Source: Pleurostoma richardsiae (Eukaryota > Ascomycota > Sordariomycetes > Calosphaeriales > Pleurostomataceae). From it: DNA of 64,000 nucleotides. The stretch's first letter is position 1. Each line of letters opens with the position of its first letter. Both the position numbers and the translations under genes were made by a program. The stretch is taken from positions 124,001-188,000 of the forward strand of contig JANBVO010000039.1 in NCBI GenBank assembly GCA_030052745.1. The letters run 5' to 3'. The notes under the pieces were generated by a model, which was not told the DNA's origin, ran no database searches, and saw nothing but the letters and a program-made list of their open reading frames with translations. This document shows positions 57,006-64,000 of this stretch, piece by piece.

Positions 57006-57545
57006 ATCAAGTTAGTAGGTGCCTTGAAGGCCAAGAGAAGAAGTCAGTCAGGTTTCGTGGTTGTGGATGGGCGTTGAGGATGCGCGGATGAATTTAGCCA
57101 AGAGTGATGAGATACAATCGAAGAGTGCCTCCAGAGAAGTCGTTGCCTGCTCAAAGTGCAACAGCCCATGGTTGAACTCAGACGGGGAAGCAAACGCGCT
57201 TGCTTACCTCGCAATAGCCCAACACGACGGGCTTCAAATTGTAGACAACAGTAGCCGTAACTGGTATGCCTGTGCTTTCCTCCTATCGATAACTGGATGA
57301 TTTGGTCTTTCGGTCTTTCATATGCACTCCAACGGCACAGTACCTTACGTAACTAGCCACGCAAGGAGATAGCGAAGCTTCCGACATTTTGACGGTGGAG
57401 GACTGCGGAGGATTCGTTAGCCAAAACAGCTCCACACCATAGAACTCTCAACACTCTTCCGGAATCTCGAGATCGACAGAGAAAGGACATAGCGGTGTGG
57501 TGAAATTCGAGAAAAGGCCGCTGGAGAAGCAAATTCTTGCTCAAC
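57006..57545. other. Intergenic region
   Basis: 540 bp between two same-strand genes; no gene seen. It should hold the 3' end of the transporter mRNA and the promoter of the S9 peptidase. Confidence 0.5.
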
Positions 57546-59516
57546 ATGGGGTTGATAGAAGACATTCTAGACCTCGAGGTTCCTTACGGCCCGAAGCTTT
57601 CTCCAGATGGAAGCGCGGTCGTGTACCAGACGACCCTCAAATGGCATCATAAGAAGGGCGAGAATAACTGCGCACCGCTATGGATAGCCCGAACGGACAT
57701 CGAGAGATCAGCACACAGGCTCACTGACGGCACATACAACGATCGCATGCCGCAGTGGGCACCTGACGGAAGATCGATTGTTTTCCTCTCCGACCGCGCG
57801 AATTCGGGCAAGGCGTGCGCCTTGTACCGGCTCGTAATCGGTGACGAGAGCTCTGAGCCGCAGGCGATCATGCCCGCAGACAACGAGACACGGTTCTACA
57901 ATTTCAGCTCCAGCCCCTGCGGGAAGTACATCGCCTTCGTATCTGCTCGTCTCAAGTATGCAGACAAGGAAGAGCAAGACGCAGCGAAGAGCGATGTGCA
58001 CGTCTGGGGCCGTGACTGGAAATATGACTACCTGCATCTTCTAGATGTGGTGAAGGGAACGATAGAGGTTGTCTCGCCGGAGGGTGTGCATGTACACGAC
58101 TTCGCTTGGAATGATGACGGCACTGAGGTCGCCATCGTCACTCACCGAACCCCAGATATTGAGAGTTCAACCTTGTATGGGTCCGAGATCTACGCCATTA
58201 ACATCGAGACGCATGACACGAGGAAGGTATGCCATGTCCAGAGAGACGTGCTTGACCTGACCTGGCGCGGCTCTGAGCTCTTCTTCCGGACTTATAATAT
58301 CCCTGACCAAGGCACATCTGGATGGGCCCTGTTCTCTGTTGAAGCCACAATTACCTCAGAGGCATACCGCAAGGCATCAAATGGAGACCGAGACTGTGCA
58401 GCAGGTCTCGTCAAGGCCGGCCGCGATATCATCGTGTATGTGCAGAACGGCATGCAAGACGAGCTGTGCGTCCTTGGTGGAGACGTCCTTATACGTGAGA
58501 AGAGATGGATCAAGGACTTTGACGCCGTCTATGCGCAAGAGAGCAAAGACCTGATTATTCTGACCTCGGAGGGGGATGTCAATCACCCAACGGAAGTTTT
58601 TGTTACAAGAGTCGGGGGGGAGAAGACGCAGCTCTCCGACCACGGTGCCGGATTTGTCCCAGAAGGACTCGGTACTTGCACATTGATCCAGTGCCAGACC
58701 CTGGACGGTAAAGAGAGGCTCGACGCCATGTATCTCACGCCAGCACGACAAACCGGAGCGGACGGGAAGCCGAAGTCGCCGCTGCAGACCGTCGTCCTTA
58801 TCCATGGTGGGCCGTACTCCCGCATGCTCGACGCCTTCGACTCCTTCGACCCAATTCACCTCTTCACACCGCTCATCCTGGCTGAGGGATACGGTATTCT
58901 GATCCCAAACTATCGCGGCAGCAGCGGGCGCGGCGAGCGTTTCGCTAGTTACACCCGTTGCGGTTTCGGGATGTATGACGAGCCGGACATCGTCGCCATG
59001 ACGCAACATGCTATCGACGAAGGGTACGCGGACAAGACGCGCCTTGTGGCCGGCGGGTGGTCGCAGGGTGGCTACTTGTCGTACCTTTCAGCCGTGCGGA
59101 ACGGCGCGCACGGCTTCGGCTGGCGCTTTCAGGGGATATTTGCCGGCGCTGGAGTCACTGAGTGGGACAGCATGAGCCTGACATCCGATATTGGCTACCA
59201 GCAGGCCGAGGACGCGGGAGGCGAGATTTGGAACATGGACAAGAGTGACATTCGGACCCGGCAAGGGTCCGCGCTGTGGGAGTTCAAGGACGCAGTAAGG
59301 GAGCATCGCATCCCTCCGATGCTGATGCTGCACGGCGAGAGGGATGCTCGGGTCCCTGTGACGCAGGCCTGGGGCTTTCGAAGGGCGCTTGACCGTGCTG
59401 GTCTTCCGTTCGAGTTTGCTTCCTACCCGAGAGAAGGGCACTTCTTCAAGGAGAGGAAGCATATCGTGGACCTTATGGAGAGAGTAGTTCGGTTCGTCAA
59501 GGCACACCTTGGGTAA
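57546..59516 (+). CDS. S9-family serine peptidase (acylaminoacyl/prolyl oligopeptidase type)
   Basis: A single exon of 656 residues. The N-terminal beta-propeller shows repeated WAPDGRSIVFLSDR, SPCGKYIAFVS and WNDDGTEVAIVTHR blades. The C-terminal alpha/beta hydrolase has the triad Ser506 (GGWSQGGYLS), Asp600 (HGERDARVP) and His632 (PREGHFFKE), with LIHGGPYSRML forming the oxyanion region. ATG 57546 was chosen; the frame extends three codons upstream only through TTG. No signal peptide is seen, so this is probably cytosolic, unlike secreted DPP V. S9 enzymes of this form remove dipeptides or acylated residues from short peptides. This fits processing of imported peptides from the adjacent transporter. 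Confidence 0.9.
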   Translation: MGLIEDILDLEVPYGPKLSPDGSAVVYQTTLKWHHKKGENNCAPLWIARTDIERSAHRLTDGTYNDRMPQWAPDGRSIVFLSDRANSGKACALYRLVIGDESSEPQAIMPADNETRFYNFSSSPCGKYIAFVSARLKYADKEEQDAAKSDVHVWGRDWKYDYLHLLDVVKGTIEVVSPEGVHVHDFAWNDDGTEVAIVTHRTPDIESSTLYGSEIYAINIETHDTRKVCHVQRDVLDLTWRGSELFFRTYNIPDQGTSGWALFSVEATITSEAYRKASNGDRDCAAGLVKAGRDIIVYVQNGMQDELCVLGGDVLIREKRWIKDFDAVYAQESKDLIILTSEGDVNHPTEVFVTRVGGEKTQLSDHGAGFVPEGLGTCTLIQCQTLDGKERLDAMYLTPARQTGADGKPKSPLQTVVLIHGGPYSRMLDAFDSFDPIHLFTPLILAEGYGILIPNYRGSSGRGERFASYTRCGFGMYDEPDIVAMTQHAIDEGYADKTRLVAGGWSQGGYLSYLSAVRNGAHGFGWRFQGIFAGAGVTEWDSMSLTSDIGYQQAEDAGGEIWNMDKSDIRTRQGSALWEFKDAVREHRIPPMLMLHGERDARVPVTQAWGFRRALDRAGLPFEFASYPREGHFFKERKHIVDLMERVVRFVKAHLG

Positions 59517-59749
59517 TGTCCGTCGACGCTCTTGGGCGCAGGTCCTCAGATGAGGGAGTAGAATGGCTCCAAGCGATGTATGGGCCGCCAGAAGATTGCC
59601 TGTGCGTTAGAGCGCCCGACCAAATTTTAGATGTCATCGTTCCGCTCTTCTCTCGAGGTCACTGGAAATACTCTGCCAGCTTAAGTTCCCAGTTTGAAGT
59701 CTATAGGCAATGAACGTCGAGTCCTGAGAACAAACTCATAGCAGCTCAC

Positions 59750-61488
59750 TCAGAGGAGAGCATCTGCTATTCCATTTCCGCTTTCTCGTATGCGACTTAG
59801 CATGTCATTAACCCAGGCAATCTCTCGACTCCAGTCGCCCGCTGCGTGCTTCCAGAATCCTTTTACCATTGTCAAGGCTGGGAGCACAGCCGCCGGCCCG
59901 AACCCTCGTGTCTTGTCCAGCAGGAAGTATTCGACGGACCGGCAGATGTTGTAAGCGGCGCCGCGAGGCCATTGCTCTCGGGGCCCAAGCGGTGGCAGCA
60001 GTTCCATAGTGAAGTGCCGCAAACAGTGCCGGGGCTTCTCTGTGCCGTCACAGGAGCAAGAGAGGCTTTCTCTACCCAGTGAATCGAGCATGGCTGAAAG
60101 CCGCGCCAGAATCTCGTACGTAAAGCAAAGATGAGCATGGACGCTCATCACGGCAACCCAGTAGAAGACGAGGCTCTGGCCAACAATGAAGGCGGGGAAG
60201 TGGAACGCTACTGGGAAGAGCTTGCCCGAGTCCGAGTCGTCGACCACACTGTTGACGTTAGATAGCTCCGGGTGATATAACGAGCCCGGTACTGTGTCCT
60301 TGAAGTGATTAAACCACTCCTCGACGGTGGATTCCATCCTCTGGCCGCCGCGTATACTCTCCAGGGCACCGGAGAGGATCTGATGGGGATCTGTCGTACT
60401 TTCCAAGGCTTGTCTCTGGGCTGATAAATCGGGAATATCTAGTGGAATATCGACCAGTCGATCAAAAGGAGCCTTGCCGTCTTGCGCCGTGGACCACGGG
60501 ATCTCGCGCCATTCGGGCTGAGAAAGGAAGGTCTTTCTGAGCCGCACCATGCCTTGAAACATCTGAAGACCGAGATTAGATCTTCCAAGCAATCAATGGC
60601 GAAGCCGGCTACTCACTATATGAATTCTCAGGATCTGAAATACGCTGTGTGCGAGACCAGAAGTGTGCGCACCAGCACCCCGCATCTGCAGCAGTTGAAT
60701 AGTGCCTCGAAAGTGAGCCAAATAGCCGTCTGGTGTTCCTCCTGGGCACTCTGTGACCTCATACAGGAGTAAGGCCAGGCAGGCGGCCAGGCTCTGCTCA
60801 CCGTTTCGTGCAGATGGGTCAAGAATGTCCCGCCGCAACTCACAGAGGCATTTTGTGTACAGCCTCAGGCTTTCGCGGACGAGTGCGGGATGGGCGGCAT
60901 GTCGGCCTAGCCGAGCCGTACAGACAGCGAGCATAGCATCCTCGAGAGCCGGCGTCCACGCGGGAAGGCTGATGATTTGTAGCACCCAGTCGTTACGGTC
61001 ACCGAATGTGAGCCTCACGCTATCGCCCGCCGGGAAGTGATTCTCGACGAACAGGGAGAAGAATCGATCTCTGAAGACATTGCGACTCGTAATCTCCGGC
61101 GACAGGGAAGTTGTTTCGAGCAACCACTGACTAGGTAGAAATCTGTCGGGCTTATAGGGGATAGACATGTTGCGCTGGCTCATTCTCCATCCGGATACCA
61201 TGACCATGCCGGAGTCGGACTCGTCGGCTAGAACTGTTCGGTCATTCGAGGATGCTGGCTGGCTAGCAACCATATCCTTGGACAGGATGAAGGCGTGGTT
61301 GCGCTGATAACCGGTGCATACGCGCCTCGACTTTACACACTTTTGACAAGCTGGGAGTTCGCCGCCGCACTTTCAGCCATGGTTAGCCATAATCGGGAAT
61401 ACGATGAGGGGAAGAGTATCTAACGCACGCTAATTCTCCTGTGCCTGCAGTTGTGGCATGCCTTTGATCGGCCCGGGACTCCTACCAT
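59750..61488 (-). CDS. Zn2Cys6 transcription factor
   Basis: Exons 61488-61429, 61369-60617 and 60562-59750 give 541 residues. The intron within the DNA-binding domain (59 bp) joins CHNCRHRRIS to CGGELPACQKC, giving exact spacing CX2CX6CX6CX2CX6C. A second intron (54 bp) joins RIHI to MFQGMVRL; its length is divisible by three. The C-terminal region has the Fungal_trans_2 style: FFSLFVENHFP, AMLAVCTARLGR, LLLYEVTECPGG, RKTFLSQPEWREIPW and the final segment KGFWKHAAGDWSREIAWV. This form is common in regulators beside secondary-metabolite or catabolic clusters. It converges with the S9 peptidase (233 bp) and may control the peptidase/transporter set. Confidence 0.9.
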
Positions 61489-62087
61489 CTTGTCAAGTGA
61501 ACGGAGAGCCCTGCGTAGACAGGCTCCGGTCCACAGCTCCACCGTCCAACACTCCGCAGGAGAGCTCGTGGCTATTCCGGATCAGAATCTAGTCACGTTT
61601 TCGCGTTCGCAGTGGCGTAAGGACAGCTAGAGAGATTCCCTAACTGGCACATCCGCACTTGGCATGAAAATTGTGCGAAGCCTTAGCAGAGCAGAGCCGC
61701 GTGTCGCTGTGACGCAGCCATCCCCCATCGCCAACGTCGGTAGGATTCAACGGTCAAATTCTATTGTGGCTGTGGTTGGAATAGCCAAACATCGCGTCCG
61801 CCAGCTTGGAACAGCTACGCAGGCACTATGCCGTTTAAGGTCAGAATCCGCGAGACTTTTGATCGCAGGAACGGCATTTCATTGGTCCGATGCAGCGTCC
61901 ACTATGGACTCTCCAATGGAGTCGTTTACACACTGTGTCAGCCCTGGTGTCCCTGAGAGCGCGTTGATACGAGCGAAGGAAGATCTCTCTAGCCGTCTCG
62001 ATATTCCATATATAAGTCCCGTCCTTTATGACACTTGCTGGGCTTGTTTGCCAGACGATCAATCTTCTTCAACGCACTCCAGAAGCC
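61489..62087. other. Divergent intergenic region
   Basis: 599 bp without a supported gene; it holds promoters of the regulator and of the membrane-protein gene. Confidence 0.5.
62009..62016 (+). promoter_or_regulatory. TATA-like box of the membrane-protein gene
   Basis: tatataag lies about 72 bp before the ATG at 62088. Confidence 0.55.
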
Positions 62088-63108
62088 ATGAAACAGCACA
62101 CAGCAGCTGCCATTGCGCAGCTTGTCTTCTACGTGCCAGTGGTGCCTGCTACACTCTACCTCTGTGTTCGCAACTGGAAGTACGGGCCTCGTATGGCATG
62201 GTACCCTCCGGTTCCGTTTTCGCTCAGTAGGAAAGCTTGCCCTTGTTCTAACCACCAACGCGACTAACTTTGGGTTGAAGTACGACTTGTGGGCAGCATC
62301 TTAATCATCGTCGAGGAACAGAATCCGGATAGCCTTGGCTTGATCATTGCAACGATAGTCCTGCTTAATGTTGGGCTTATTCCGCTCATCATGTCGTTCC
62401 TCGACGTGGTTCGTCTAGTGTAAGTCAAGTCAATTTCCATGCACTAGTTCGACTTCAGGCTCTTGCTGATGGCGGGGTCTCTAGGTTAGAGTCAAACTTC
62501 AAGAACAAGAAAAAGGCCAAAACCCTCATTTACATTATTCGATACAACATCCTGGGAGCTATTGGTCTCCTGAGCGCCAGTGGCGGCCTCGCTGGCCAAC
62601 CCGAACTTGCCCACACACAGTCAATATTATCCAAGGTTGCATATATCCAGTTCGCAGGCGTCCTCGCGGGCCTTATCATCCTATGTTTGGTGCTACGATT
62701 CGAAAAATACAAAGTGAAGGACGATGATATGTTTGTATGCAACTCGCAGACACCTCGGACATGGCAGAAGACAATCTGATTAACACATCTGTGTACAAAA
62801 TATAGTATCTCAAGTGGATGTTGATCGCCTCTCCAGCTCTCTGCGTCCGCACTGCATACGGTTTGGCTAGCGTGTTTCTTGCTACAGGGAACAACATACT
62901 CACATCTACGTGGAGTCCGCTATTTGGATCCGCTATAGCCTTTTCGCTCATGGCACTCCTACCTGAGTACATCACGGTCTGCATTTACGTCCACCTTGGA
63001 ATTCACCGACTGTGCACCTGCAGGCGAGAATCCTTAAGAGAGTTACGACAGAGACAGCACCATGTTATAGCTCAGGAAGGAGTACCCAGCCCTGTCGAGC
63101 TGAAATAG
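62088..63108 (+). CDS. Seven-helix-type fungal membrane protein (DUF7702-like)
   Basis: Exons 62088-62226, 62281-62419, 62485-62734 and 62806-63108 give 276 residues. Introns are 54, 65 and 71 bp. The start MKQHTAAAIAQLVFYVPVVP-TLYLCVRNWKYG, the second-exon RLVGSILIIVEEQNPDSLGLIIATIVLLNVGLIPL, and the LLSASGGLAG and FAGVLAGLIILCL helices match a family of fungal integral proteins often labelled DUF7702. About seven membrane segments are present. The tail is cytosolic-type and basic (CRRESLRELRQRQ). No function is known for the family. The donor GTAGGA in intron 1 is weak but the join (FSL-IRLVGS) is convincing. Confidence 0.8.
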
Positions 63109-63350
63109 TGTATAGTTGGAGGAATTACGCTGCAGGGAAAGGGGGACGAGGCTGTGGGCAACGCTCAGGAATTTGTATTTCATCAGGGGGCAACTCTCGA
63201 GAATGAACCCGCGGTGTGTGATTGGACTACTGTTGAATTTGCTTTGCGTTCATATATCCCACGACTTCTTTGTTCATGCCAAGAAGAGGCGAATGATTAT
63301 CAATGAATGACTGTCACATTAATGTGTTCCAACTGCAAGTCATAACCAAG

Positions 63351-64000
63351 TTATAATAGAGAGACTGCAAAAACAATGCCTGGAATGAACCATGACAGTC
63401 CATCCCTCAATCTAGTCGCTGACGCCGTCACCACCGAGGTTGTCGATGAGGTTGATAGCGAGGTCGTTGACGGTGTCAATGGTGAGGTCGTTGGCAAGGT
63501 CGATGTCGATGTCGCTGTTGAGGTTTGTATCGAGGTTGATGAGGTCGATGATACAGCTGTTGGCGTGATTTCGGGCGACTGCAAGCTTGTAGTCGTTGCT
63601 GAAGCTGAACTAGACACAATTTCGGAGCTGGAACTCGTAGTGCCGGTAGAAGATATGAGAACGGAACTAGTCAGCGTACCGCTAACCCCTGTCGTCGGGA
63701 CTGTCGCGGTGGCCATGGCCGTTCCATCGAGATAATAGATGATCAACAGCGTCCCCACAGGAGGAGTAGAGGTTTGAAGGGGGACAGTTGTAGTCTCAAC
63801 GGGTACCGGTGTCGTTGTCTCTGTCTGTGCTGATGTCGTTGTCCCTATGAGTCCTCCTGTAACGGTGGGAACTGCGTACGGAGGATCAAAGAGGCCGAAC
63901 CGGCCACAGGCGTTACACGGATACGCCCACGAACTGACTTGCCTCGGAGCCGCCAGGATAGGATCACACCGAGAATCGACCATGGTAGCAATTGCGGAAG
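63351..64000 (-). CDS. Ser/Thr-rich GPI-type surface protein, 5' part possibly outside window
   Basis: A minus-strand frame with an ATG at 63983 but open to the window edge, so the gene may begin outside. About 210 residues are seen. A short Cys-containing head (CNACGRFGLFDPPYAV) leads into a long Thr/Ser/Pro stretch and a final hydrophobic segment LSWFIPGIVFAVSLL, the pattern of a GPI-anchor signal. No signal peptide is visible after the ATG at 63983, which supports a missing upstream part. It is probably a cell-wall protein. The triplet-rich GTC/GTT DNA on the opposite strand makes a false antisense ORF. Confidence 0.55.
   Translation of the reverse strand, partial: SAIATMVDSRCDPILAAPRQVSSWAYPCNACGRFGLFDPPYAVPTVTGGLIGTTTSAQTETTTPVPVETTTVPLQTSTPPVGTLLIIYYLDGTAMATATVPTTGVSGTLTSSVLISSTGTTSSSSEIVSSSASATTTSLQSPEITPTAVSSTSSTSIQTSTATSTSTLPTTSPLTPSTTSLSTSSTTSVVTASATRLRDGLSWFIPGIVFAVSLL

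Noticed and set aside
1-64000. LTR elements, transposases or CRISPR arrays
   Set aside because: No reverse transcriptase, integrase or transposase motif, no long terminal repeats and no regular spaced repeats were seen by eye on either strand.

Overview
The window is nuclear DNA of a filamentous ascomycete (Pezizomycotina, probably Sordariomycetes). The evidence is short GT-AG introns of about 50-130 bp, three Zn2Cys6 or fungal-specific transcription factors, a HET-domain protein, a LaeA-like methyltransferase, LysM remnants, an MTC1 orthologue and a six-exon ribosomal protein gene. All exon joins were read by eye: they keep frame and restore family motifs, but none was tested against transcripts.

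Layout. 1-9.9 kb: the tail of a transcription factor, a PhyH-type dioxygenase, a Gfo/Idh/MocA oxidoreductase, a GH2 beta-mannosidase, an SGNH esterase and a small membrane protein. 10.4-16.6 kb: a secreted Ser/Thr/Pro-rich protein, RPL23 (uL14) and an Mpv17/PMP22 protein. 17.7-18.9 kb: a decayed phosphotransferase-like gene. 19.5-26.5 kb: a large basic nuclear-type protein and MTC1, divergent from one promoter region. 28-35.1 kb: a BCS1-like AAA ATPase, a HET gene and a broken gene of an uncharacterised fungal family. 36.2-42.2 kb: a Zn2Cys6 factor, an isopenicillin-N-synthase-like 2OG oxygenase and an NCS1 nucleobase permease. 42.2-48.9 kb: a gene-poor stretch with LysM remnants, a frameshifted conserved gene and other decayed sequence. 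48.9-63.1 kb: a secreted S28 prolyl peptidase, a LaeA-like methyltransferase, a second 2OG oxygenase, a POT/PTR2 peptide transporter, a cytosolic S9 peptidase, a Zn2Cys6 factor and a multi-pass membrane protein. The last bases hold part of a GPI-type Ser/Thr-rich protein.

How the genes may work together. Three blocks pair a regulator with enzymes and, in two cases, a transporter: a sugar block at 0-7.7 kb, a possible nucleobase block at 36-42 kb, and a peptide block at 49-61.5 kb in which an extracellular prolyl peptidase, a peptide importer and an intracellular peptidase form a logical route. The AAA/HET/unknown-family block looks like an allorecognition-type locus. Broken host genes cluster in the gene-poor stretches, and some of their stop codons fit C-to-T change in a CpA context, as repeat-induced point mutation would leave. 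No LTR element, transposase, tRNA or rRNA gene was recognised.
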